This document shows, piece after piece, positions 38,035 through 48,985 of a DNA stretch of 64,000 nucleotides. A program made the position numbers and the translations under genes. Numbering within the stretch: the stretch's first letter is position 1; each line of letters opens with the position of its first letter. This stretch comes from Oxyruncus cristatus (Eukaryota; Chordata; Aves; Passeriformes; Cotingidae), in NCBI GenBank assembly GCA_013399855.1, contig VXAY01001209.1:124239-188238 (forward strand), written 5' to 3'. The notes under the pieces were generated by a model. The model was not told the origin of the DNA and searched no databases. It was given only the letters and a program-made list of their open reading frames with translations.

Positions 38035-38580
38035 TTGGTCAAGGATGTTTGGGGCAGAGAACACCAAAACAAACTTGACATCCACGAGTCCGTGCGCCCT
38101 GATGGGATGCACCCACGAGTGCTGAGAGTGCTGGCAGACATCATACCTTGGCCTCTCACAATCAACTTCGAGAGGTTGTGGAGATCAGGAGAAGTGCCCA
38201 AGGACTGGAAGAAAGCAAACATCACCTCAGTCTTCAAAAAGGGCAAGAAGAAGGACCCAAGGAACTACCGGCCAGTCAGTCTCATCTCAGTCCCTGGAAA
38301 GGTGATGGAGCACCTCATGCTGGAGGCCATCCATACCCACCTGGAAGAAAAGAAGGTGATCAGGAGTAGTCAGCACGGTTTCACTACAGGTAAGTCATGT
38401 TTGACCAACCTGATTGCCTTCCACGATGAAACAACTACCTGGACAGATGAGGGGAGAGCAGTGAATATTGTCTACCTTGATTTGAGCAAGGCTTTCAACA
38501 CTGTCTCTCACTACGTCCTCATAGGCAACCTCAAGAAGTGTGGTTTGGATGACTGGACAGAGGGATGGCTTGAAAACTAG
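38035..38580 (+). pseudogene. CR1 ORF2 reverse transcriptase fragment, first block
   Basis: This open stretch of 181 codons encodes the N-terminal half of a CR1 reverse transcriptase, the enzyme that copies the element's RNA at the target site. Visible landmarks are PDGMHPRVL (residues 22-30), NYRPVSL (77-83), QHGFTTGKSC (113-122) and the motif A region YLDLSKAF (147-154). The catalytic Asp 149 is kept, but the Asp usual at the AFD position is Asn 155. The frame ends at a TAG (38578-38580) where the family has Trp (ENW), a single-base change. The apparent start codon lies inside the domain, so it is not a true start. Non-functional remnant. Confidence 0.9.
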
Positions 38581-38756
38581 CTGAGTGGAAGATCCCAGAG
38601 GGTTATAGTCAGTGATACAGTCTAGTTGGAGGTCTGTCACTAGTGATGTCCCCCAGGGTGTCTATACTGGGCTGAGTGTTGTTTAACTTGTTCATCAATG
38701 ACTTGGATGAGGAAATAGATTCCTCCTCAGCAAGTTCACTGATGACACAAAGCTGA
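38581..38756 (+). pseudogene. CR1 reverse transcriptase, frame-broken middle part
   Basis: Similarity continues past the stop as LSGRSQRV in the same frame. More in-frame stops follow at 38623 and 38641. A shift of frame then restores the VPQG motif (about 38648-38659) and, in the next pieces, NLFINDLDE and the active site box. The active site reads FTDD (38735-38746), where CR1 normally has FADD, so both metal-binding Asp residues remain. Another frame change just after this links to the next block. The region shows neutral decay after insertion. Confidence 0.85.
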
Positions 38757-39083
38757 GTGGCCAATACTCCAGAGCGCTGTGCAGCCCTTCAGAGGGACCT
38801 GGATAGGTGGAAGAGATGGGCAGAGAAGAACCTTCTGAAATTCAAAAAAAGCAAATGCAGGGTCCTGCAGTTAGGGAATAATAACCCCAGGCACCAATAC
38901 AGGTTGGGGGCTGACCTACTGGAAAGCAGCTCTGCAGAGAAGGAGCTGGGTGTCCTGGTGAACAACAAGCTGTCCTTGAGCCAGCAGTGTGCCCTTGTGG
39001 CCAAGAAGGCCAATGGTATCCTGGGCTGCATTAGGAAGAGCATTGTCACCAGAGAGGTGGTCCTGCCCCTCTTCTCAGCCTGA
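38757..39083 (+). pseudogene. CR1 ORF2 fragment, post-RT block
   Basis: This frame of about 108 codons carries the post-catalytic part of CR1 ORF2. Landmarks include CAALQRDLDRW, the NLLKFKKSKCRVL segment, GADLLESSSAEKELGVLV and the highly typical KKANGILGCIRKS. It ends at a TGA made by a small deletion where LVRPHLEYC would follow; that segment continues in another frame. The GTG at 38757 is simply the first triplet after the frameshift and not a start codon. Confidence 0.9.
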
Positions 39084-39558
39084 GTGAGGCCACATTTTGG
39101 AGTACTGTGTCCAGTTCCTGGGCTCCTCAGAACAAGAGAGACATGGATCTCCTGAAGGAGGTCCAGTGGAGAGTTACTAAGTTGATCAAGGGGCTGGAGA
39201 ATCTCTCTTACAACAAAAGGATGAGGGAGCTGGGCCTACTCAGCCTCAAAAAGAGGTGACTGAGAGGGGTTTATAAATATATGTTTATAAATATCTAAAG
39301 GGTGGGTGTCAAGAGGATGAAGCCAGGCTCTTCTTGGTGGTGCCAACCAATGAGACAAGAGGAAACAGGCAGAAACTGATGCACAGGAAGTTCCACCTGA
39401 ACATGAGGAAGAACTCCTCTACTGTGCAGGTGGCCACACACTGTAACAGATTGCCGAGAGAGATGGTGGAGTATCTCCCTCACTGGAGGTATTCGAGTAC
39501 TATCTGGATGCACTGTGCCACGTGCTTTAGGATGACCCTGCTTGAGCAGGGAGGTTAG
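39084..39558 (+). pseudogene. CR1 ORF2 C-terminal remnant, multiple frameshifts
   Basis: The C-terminal coding part of CR1 is readable in fragments: EYCVQF-like text near 39100, LIKGLENLSY near 39185, RELGLLSLKKR near 39226, then, in another frame, [17 protein letters not shown] at about 39378 and NRLPREMVE near 39448. A TGA interrupts it at 39257, and a 14-bp tandem duplication (39269-39296) lies over the YKYL-type motif. It shows neutral decay and cannot make protein. Confidence 0.85.
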
Positions 39559-41231
39559 ACCTGATGACTCACTGTGGTTGCTTCCAACCTGAACAATTCT
39601 GTGATTCTGTGATGCCTTGAGCATAAGATGGGCACAGACTAGGGATTACAAAGAACCAACAAGACCCCAGGAATGTCAATTAAAAAAGCAAGCAAGAAAA
39701 AAAGTATTTGGTTCTTCTTCATTCAAATTAGCTTTTGCAAGCTGAGAGAGTTTTTGAAACTTGACTTCTGACATCCTATACGTTTTAATTTTAAAATAAT
39801 TAAAAGCACTAAATGTCAAGGTAACACAATATTCATTCTGGCTTGAAAACAAATTTTGACTTAACCTAACAGGTAGGCCTTCACATCAACAAGTAGTTCT
39901 CACTTTACTATGTCTAGGCATCTGGGAGATGTTCTTTCTTTTTAAAGTCTACGTAGATAACCTTTAATAACTTCTTCCTGATTGTTTTTTTTCCCCTCTG
40001 CCCCCACACCCTCCCTCCTGCCATGTATATTTCTAGATTAAAACAACATGACTTCATAGTAGCATGTGTTTCTTCCCTAAATGTCAGTGATTGTCAAGGG
40101 ACTCAAATATCCATTGACTGATACATTCGCAAAGTGCAAGAAAATTGAACAATCCTTAGGAAATCCACGAGCTTTAAAAAACTGTTTTTAACTATTGCTA
40201 AAATGTTAAAGTTGTTCTGCCTTACATGATTTTATTTCAAAAGTCACCAGAGAGCCTAGATGAACAACTACATCACAGCTTTGTTTCATGTCATAACAAA
40301 GCCAAAGCTTGTTTATGCTATCGGGAAATACAACTTGGAAAAACCATGGGAGTTTTTAATCTTTACCCTGTTGCATTTGTCTTCTTATGATTTCCAATAA
40401 ATACCTAATTTGTAGAGGACTCCTACATTCAGCATCCCGTTTAGAGAAGAATTTTTGTGAGAATGAATGAATTTTTAAACTATTATTAATTATGACATAG
40501 CTAATATAAATGTATGAATTTTATATGAGGCACAACCTGTGCACCTGCTTGATAGATATTGGTAAACAAAATCAATTAGCCTCTTTCTCTTCAGGACTAA
40601 AAGGTTTAGCCTATCAGATTGTTCTTTCCAAATGATTGTTTAAGTTTTCTACAAAGAAAAGAAAATACAGCAGCAGGAATTAAATTACAGAAATTTAGTA
40701 AATCTTTGTAAGAATTTTACAAAATACCATTCTTTACTTAATAAAGGGCAAGCAACATATTTTATGATTTCCCATTCATTCGACAAAGCTATGGTGTTTG
40801 TAATTGTGTATATAAAGCCATCAGTCTTGTAGAGCCATCTTTAGCTGAGCAAGCCCCAAAGCATCCCGTCCATTCTGCTCAGATCTGATCAGCATCTTTA
40901 TAGTTTATCAGCCTTGGGGTTCAATTTTGTTTTGGATGCTTTTATAAATGAGCACAATCACTGGTGAATCTGTTCTTCCAGATTGCAAAGAGAAAAATCG
41001 AGAGAAGAACTTTAGTAGATTACTGTGTCACTGAGGATAAAGTACAAGCACAAATGCACCTAAAGTAGTCTCAGAGATTATTTCATTGGGTGTACATTTT
41101 CAGTTTTATTTCAGTAAAATTAGATGATTGTCTTAGTTATTATTGTTTTTGAAGCTATATTCTGTCCTCAGGCAAGGTGCATGATCAATGCACTATCTAG
41201 CAAAATCAATTTGTTGCAAAGTACTATTTAT

Positions 41232-41268
41232 TTAAGAAAAGGAAAGAGGGGGAGAGAAGAAGAGAGTA
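41232..41268. repeat. polypurine tract
   Basis: The + strand here is almost uninterrupted A and G (AAGAAAAGGAAAGAGGGGGA and onward). Such tracts can form triplex DNA and are common in vertebrate non-coding DNA. No gene signal is attached. Confidence 0.7.
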
Positions 41269-44200
41269 ATGCATAGCAAATGTGAAGATGATTATAAGAC
41301 TTTCTTCTAGTAAAGCTGAATTTTTTCAGTGAAGCACAGAAGTTAAGAAGTAATACAGCTGATTTCACAAACCCTGTACAAAACTACTTCTATATACATA
41401 TTTAAACTTCAAGGTAGCCAGTGAAAAGCTATCATCAAGTTTTGTGGTTACTTCTATTTTTGTTATAAGAGATGAGTTTCCAACAATAAATTAATGTGAC
41501 AAATGATCCTTTTCTGATATACAGGTCAACCACACAAGTTGTTCGATTTTTACATAAACAGGACACAGGAAAGATACGTATAATATAAGAGAGGGTTTGG
41601 TTTCTTTTTTATAGCAGTAAAAAATCGGTACTTGCTATGCTTTGTTATTCAAGAGATCATCAATATCACTGAATATCTGATGGGTTAGGAGAATGTGATT
41701 TTCTCAAATAGCGGGAAAGCTGCATTCTCATGACAGATAGGGTCAATTTTGTTTTCAGAAGCTGTTGATGCTCTTGCGTTATCTCTGTCATGGCCACCAT
41801 ATTAGAAGTGTAGTGAAAATCCATTATCCGCAATCTCAGTCAAAACATTTGCCACTCTGAATAGTTATAGGCAGCACAAACTTCCAGTCAGTTGGAAACT
41901 GAGTATTTGTATGTTCAATGAGAAAAATACTTCACCAAAAATGGTTAACTACAACTGATCAGAGTTGCTATAATCTCCTCATTCAGGTTCATCATCAGGG
42001 ATTTTTCAAAGGTTCTAGAAATACATGAAATTATGATGCTGTAAAGAAATGCAGTCACTTAATTATCTTAGGAATATGAACTCTGAGACCACTTTCAATC
42101 CCCATCTATCAGTAACTACATATGCGTTGTACAGAGACGTCTACCACTCATACACACAGGAGTGAATATAACCATTTCACATTATGATTTCATCAACAAA
42201 ATACCTGTGATCAGAGGAAAGAAAACAGCTATCTAAAAATTATGCTGAATCCTGGTGGTTTTCCATCTCAAAAGAAACAGTGCCCTCAGTACTGAATTTT
42301 GAGGTGGATAGTTTCTCTTCCAGTAGATTAGTAGAAAAGGGGTTACTTGTAATGCAACAACAATCTCTAATGGCACTACTTAAGTAATCCATGCTGTCTA
42401 CTCAATTATCCTACCCTTTAACTGCAAAAAAGAGAAGGAAGACCCATGTTGTTTTACAAAAGTATGACCAGTTAATCTATCTGGCATTTGCTTTTAATAA
42501 TGCATGTTTTCAAGCAGCAGGGCTACACAATAATGTTTTCTGGGTTTACATTATCAAATGATAGGTAGCATTGCTGAAGTAGATCCTCTTGAGGCCATGA
42601 TGGTGTGAGATTTGAATAAGCCATTTTCAAAAGGTGAGATGCTACATATTACTCAGAGCTACTTAATGAAGCAACTGTGTGTTTGGAACAGCTGCAGGAG
42701 AGAGAGACTTGGCAAGTGAGTTAAAGAGGCCTCATAGGAATTAGGACAACACTGACAGCCGCATGCATGCCACTAGTCTAAGCACTGAATGGGAAAGACA
42801 GCTAGATACCAATGTCCACAAAAGGAGTACATGCCCCCTCTGATTCTCCCTTCAGAATTCTTCAACACTGACCAGACACAGATGCAGCCTTGGCTGAATG
42901 AGTGGGTAGATATCACAGTAAGGGCAACTCAAGGAGCATGTATAGACCTGATGCAAAGGTATTTTCTTCTAGCCTGTCTGCTCTTTTACACTATCCTTTA
43001 TTCCTGATAAGTGATGCTGTGTTTTAATCTGCTCTTTAGGAAATATTTTAATTGCAAAAGGAGAGGGAAGCATTAGGGTATAATCACTGAAGTTGTAAAT
43101 CAGAACTAGGTTTTCACTGAATTTTGAAATTCAACTCCTTCCTTTCCCCCACTCACATATTTGAGTTTCAGTCATTCAGACTATAAATTACTTCATGTAT
43201 ACACGTAGGCATGGGCACAAAATGTATACATGAACTTTTATATACAAATCCAGACATGAATACACACCTAGAAAAGATATGTGATTCCGCAAGTATATAG
43301 TCTGGCAAGTTACGCAATAATAATAATAAATTCCTCCTTGAGTAGATAATTACCAAACAACCACTTGAAGTTTCTTGCATTTTCCTCTGGAATGAAAGGG
43401 AGATATGTGGCCAAACATATCATCAGTGAGACACAGCATGGAGATACCTTCTGTTCCCGACTCTGAGGCTGGACTGCCGACAAACCCACCCCATTCACCT
43501 GAGATCCCGTTTCAGAGCAGACCATCCATGGCAAACTCGAAGACCTTTGAAGACTAGAAAGTGAAAGCTTCCAGGGAGGAGCCCCATCTGCATATGGCAC
43601 ACTACTGAACATAAAGGAAGAGAGAATTAATAGTCCACAATCTGTTGTAGACGATAGTACACAGTGAATGATACACACAGAGAATGATAAGTGGGGAATG
43701 TGCTACCCAGGAATTATTAGATGAAGAGACAAAGGAGTCAGATTCTATTAGAACACTCACAGTATGCTACTCAAAAGGTGCAATACACTTCCTTTTTTTC
43801 AGGGAAAACACAGTGATGAAACTTAAGAGATTTCAGTAAATTCAGTTAGATTCCACTGTAAGTTTCATGTTTAAGTAGACTCCCAGTATTGAAGCTGAAG
43901 ACACAATCAAGACAGACAGAATTTTTATGAGTTTTATATGCATTCAATGTCAAGTTGTAATATTCACGTATTTCTTAGTCCTACTATCAAAGTGGAATCA
44001 AACTTCAGCATATTTCCAGATCAGAAATGGAAGGCTTAGTTTGCTAAGTCTCTGATTTATCTCACATGCTACAACACACAGTATTTTTGTTAGGGTTTCA
44101 GCAGCTGTAATGTATAGATAGCATTAGAAACAGATTTCAATTAAAGAACAGAAGACACAATATTCACAGATATTCATACAAACTCCATAGAGAAATTGTG

Positions 44201-45905
44201 GAGAAAATGCTTGGAAGGTTATCTTCTCAGTTAAAAAATAACAATAATAATAATAAAGGTGTAAATATTTTCTAGGGTCTTACTGGTAACTTGTTAATAT
44301 TTTTATCAATACTGAAGGTAATCTGGAAAAAAATGAAATTAATTAGTAGATACAACAGTAAAGCAACCGTGATGAGATTGTTTAGCTATATTTAAACACA
44401 CATAGGATATAAAGAGGCAGTTAATAGTCAAACAGCAAAAAAAGAAAATATTACCATGGTATCAGGAGATCTCATCCAGAATTATGAGTAGTAAATAAAA
44501 TATATTGTTTTAATTCATTAGTTGAAATATTGAAAGACTTAACCGTGCTAGAAATTAAAACATCTAATTGTATTTCTTGAAATCAACATAGTAAACTGCA
44601 GCATCACCTTCTCAAGAAATGGAGCAAGTTCACTAGTTTTTTTCTAGTTCAGATTTTCATGATTGTTTATTTAAAAAATAACTGGCCCACCTACTTGTAA
44701 AATAATAACAGCTTTTAGCAGTTTGTTACACATTTATGTCATGATTCAATCAAGGCTGAAAAGCTTTAAAAAATCAAATTTTTCTAGGAATTCTTGAGTA
44801 AGAATATGTGTTTTGTTAACTTCTAAGAGTGAAAGATGAGACAACTCAGCCAACACTGGAGAATGAAGAAGGCTCAACATTTATTTGGAAAGGTACCTGA
44901 AAGGTGACATCCATTTCCAAAGCTCGATAGCTTAGAGAGAATGTTTCTTTCATTCGGCAGGTATCCTGCAATGCCATTCTTAATTTTCTTTGCTTCCTAC
45001 TCTTCAAAGAACCAATTTTCACCCTCTCTTTTTCTTTTGGTACTGTCCTTGCTTGTAACTATGTTCTACTCCAAATTTAAATCCAGACACTGGATTTAGG
45101 GGAGCCATCTGCTTACCCTGACATTAAGCATTTATTTGTTGCTTTTGCAACAAACCTAACACTTATCCAATGTCTCAGGCCTCTATGTCAAAAAAATTGT
45201 TACTACCAGTTTCTTCTATAGGTGTAGATATACAATTAGACATAGCTTATTCCAACAAGGGATGGGCAATGCCTAAAGAACTGTTATCCTGTGGGACACA
45301 GAAGGCCGACAGAGCATAGCACTGTTTCTCTGACAGTAACCACTAACAGGAAGAACCAAGGACACAGGTTATACATGGTGACTTCCAAAAGAGATGGTCA
45401 CATCTGGACTCATATATTTGGTAGCTGTCAATCAACCAATTTTCCATAAACATATCTAATTCCTACTTAGGAAAAAAAAAATCTATATTTCTGTCTTTGA
45501 ATGTCTAATGTCTCATGTATGTACAAAGACACAGTGTTCTCTCTATTTTGGACTTACTTTATAGCAGCTAGCCACTTTCATGTGCCCAGAAGAGCAGGAA
45601 TGGGAAGACTAAAGCATCACCACCATTACCTGGTATAGCTGAGATAGCAGAAGCTTTTAATATACCTACGGATACATGATCTGTAACTGCATTCAAATTA
45701 GCTGATCTACTTTTAGTGTAACTGCTCTAGAACATCACTATGATTTTGAAGTAGCTGCACCCATGGTAGAGAGGATTATTCACTGTTTTAATTACTCCAA
45801 TATAATTAGAAATTAATGTATGTCAATATGTGACATATATATAGGTAAATCTTTATTGTACCATTTTGAAGCTGAGACAAGAAAGGAGTGGAGAATCAAA
45901 CAAGG

Positions 45906-45955
45906 GAAAATACAGGATTTGTCTTAACAAGAAAATACAGGATTTGCCCTAACAA
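45906..45955. repeat. 25-bp tandem duplication
   Basis: Two adjacent 25-bp units both begin GAAAATACAGGATTTG and end TAACAA. They differ at two positions (T to C twice). The copies are otherwise exact, suggesting a fairly recent replication-slippage event. Confidence 0.9.
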
Positions 45956-48480
45956 TGTATTGGGAAAAAAATAAGTACAGCTGAAATTCTACACTTTAAT
46001 TACCACAGACTACTAAGCTAAAGGAAAGTTTCAAAGAAACACAGAAAAAATTTGGCAGTCTGTCAAAAATATCTAACATTTACAAGAGCCAGCTGTATCT
46101 TGCTGGGATATTTTTATCCCCTTCCAAGACACTTTACCCCTCACACACTGGCTGATTTACCCCCAACATCATTGCCATGCTTCCTCTTTCACATACAGAA
46201 AGGAAACAACTTGATGTACCAGCTTAGACTGTATCCTGAGCTCGAAGTCAGGAAATAAAACTTCGGCAGAGCATTCCATTTTAATCGGATACAGTCATGC
46301 TATCCAAATAGGAAAAAATTTGCTACAGATTAGCCATTTTCCTCCTGAATTAATAGTCAGAGAAAAACAATTGCATTTTGCAGTTATTCACACTATTATT
46401 TTGGGGGTTTTTTGCAGCTTAGAGACCTGTCTCAAAGAATTACACGCCAACTACTGCATATCAGGTCAATCGTAAAAAGCCCTGGGAGGAAGACAGGAGT
46501 GGCCAGCCCCTCATTCCTGTATCAAAGTGTTTTGTGCGTAGGCTATTAAAAAACCCCACAAGGAGTTCAGAAGAAAAGTCGAACACAGCTGTTGCAGAAG
46601 GGCTATTTCAAATCCACATAGAGCTGTGACAACAGAAGAGGTTGTGGGGATTCACAGGTTGTAAACAAAAGCTGAGGAACTGGTACCAGAAATCTTTGAT
46701 ACTCAGAAAGCTATTTCTAAAACATATTGTCTTCAGAATCATACAAGTTAGCAGGAATTCTCAAAGAGCATGCTCTAAGTTTATTCTAATTAATTTCCAT
46801 TTGTGATCTACCCATGCTATTGTCATTAAATTCTACCAAAAAAGCACTACAAAAGTTTCAAGAAAAAAATTTTAGTTATGTGATGGGTAATGTTTTCTGG
46901 AAGTTAGACATGTAACTTAGGAACCAAGTCCCTGCAACAGTTCATCTGAGCCTATACCTAGTCAAACACCCATCACTAGTGGATGCTTTGTGAAAAAAAT
47001 GGCAAACCTATACCAGCAGTTTTTCCATTATAACAGAAGTTAGGGATGAAGCTCTTAATTGTATCATAGTTTGGTTGAGATATAGCTTTGCTGCAAACAG
47101 ATCCTCTAATTTAGTTAGTCAGAACATGGGTCCTACACACTATATCTGACAGTGGAGGGTCTGAGGTTGTCCCCCCTATCACCCCATATACCCTCCAATC
47201 TACCCTCAAAACTATGTACATGTGTACAAAAACAACAATAAGCTTCTCACTGTCACTGAAGGGACAGCACAGTCAGTAGCCATGTAGGTGGTCATTATGA
47301 GAGTAAAAAAACCCCCTCTTCAACTCCAGATAAGAAAATGCATCCAGACACCATTTTCCAACTTAGCAGATAATTTTAGAAATATAAAAGAACATTCACA
47401 GCATAGATATTTGCTTTAACACTGCTCCTGTATAACTAAGGAACAATTTTAGTTCATAAAGAATGATTAAAGCACCAATTATTTTGACTAAACATGTATT
47501 TGAAACCCTCAGGCTGCCATGGTCTTTAAAGCCATTAATTCATTATTTAGCTGTCAGTGTGGAAAAATGTCACAAGCTTAAAGGTTTAACAAACACTTCG
47601 CAATATTAAAGCAAATGGTCGCATTTGAAATTTCAAACTGTTACATGGTTTTATTTATTAGATAATGTAGATTACCTTTTCTACACACATTTCTTGCAAT
47701 GTATTCTAGAACAATTTTGTGTTGAACAGAATCTAATCATATTTTATGCTTAAATTTAAATAAAGAAAGAGAGAAAAGACCCCCTCAAGGGCTTCTGGGA
47801 AATCATTTACAAAAATCTTTGAGGCTCAGGTGAAACAAGTTGTGCTGTGGGATTTGAAAGATCTGTGGAAGTGTAAGCTATAAAATCACTTCATCTTGGA
47901 TGCTTAGAAAGGTGGTTTGGGAAAGAAACTCCACTTTTTCAATGCCTCAGTGATATATGGCACTGACACTAATGGCTATAAAACCTTATTAGGGAGTGCT
48001 GTGAAACTCAAATATATGAGTTTCTTATGTGGAAAGATTTGAGTATTCACATTATGGTGGAAAAAAGGACATGTCCACGCTCATCTCTGGAAAGCGGATT
48101 GATTCTGGCAATCTATTCGGGTATATACAAATATCTCATCTCTCCAGGACTGTGACAGAGACAAGAAAACGGCACAGCGCTCACTCCTAAAGCTCTGGCA
48201 AGACCTTCTGATGATTTGATACAAAACTTAACTTTCGCTGAATCTCAGTTGTGTGGCCTCTGACATAAAACTATGACACAAACCAAGGTCTGGGTGCTGC
48301 AAACCAGCAATGAAGCAAGAACAGTGAATCATTTATATGTTGGGCTAATTTTAGAATGAAACTATGCATTATGTAAAGCTAAGCACTGGCTGCAAATTAG
48401 CAGACCCAACACTTAAACAGAATTGATCTTAACAAGGGGCTAAATGGTCTCCTCCTTGAATCAAAGTAGGGCACTGAGGA

Positions 48481-48985
48481 ACAAATCCCATTTGGACCGT
48501 TCCTGCCAGGGTCTGGAGAAGGCTGACAAGCCACCCCCAAGGGCTTTGGTTGCCTGTGCTTAAGGTCTGCTCCGCTATGTTGTAGCCTTACAACCTTGCC
48601 TCAGAGCTGTGAGAAGCCTCGCTGGGATCCCCCACTCTAAGATTTGAGAGCTGAATCAAGCTCAAGGCTTTTCCCTCAGTCCTCACCTGAGATATGTGAC
48701 AAGTGTGTTTGTGCCTAGTCTTGTACCTCGCTGTCCCAACCTCCTGACTTTCTTTCCCAGCTTGGCCTAAGTCCCAGCTCATCATTAGGTTCATAATCAT
48801 CAATCTGTTAGATGATCCCAGCTGCTTTCAGCTTACTGGCTGCACTACTGGCTGTGGAACTGCATCACTAGACAGTAAGGACACTGCTATGCTGGCCTTG
48901 CCATAAACCACAGCTCCTGGCTCAGCCACAGCATGGAGCAGCCTATCCTGGCTCTATTCAACACCTGTCCTAGAAGAAGAGGAGA
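48481..48985. other. GC-richer block of unknown identity
   Basis: By eye this 0.5 kb is clearly richer in C and G, with many CCTGCC, CTGGC and CAGCC words, than the AT-rich DNA on both sides. It has few CpG, so it is not a CpG island, and no open frame above about 70 codons. It could be an old LTR or DNA-transposon remnant, or a small regulatory element. I recognise no consensus. Confidence 0.35.

Larger units (their letters stand above)
37985..39613 (+). mobile_element. 5'-truncated CR1 LINE, 3' half with tail
   Basis: This is a chicken-repeat-1 (CR1) non-LTR retrotransposon of the avian/reptilian type. It starts inside ORF2 just before the reverse transcriptase and runs to the 3' end, where two ATTCTGTG octamers at 39596-39611 mark the typical CR1 tail. 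It lacks ORF1, the endonuclease and the promoter, so it cannot move by itself. Coding similarity continues in order through the RT domain, the thumb-like region and the C-terminal segment, but in several frames with stop codons. The 5' boundary is approximate: similarity is clear from about 38020. It is the youngest or second-youngest element here by readability. No clear target-site duplication is seen, as usual for CR1. Confidence 0.95.

Noticed and set aside
38016..39624. Several minus-strand frames across the CR1 (76 to 109 codons)
   Set aside because: They are antisense shadows of the CR1 reverse transcriptase sequence.
43310..43678. 122-codon minus-strand frame
   Set aside because: No homology recognised; it ends in an Ile run from an AAT microsatellite.
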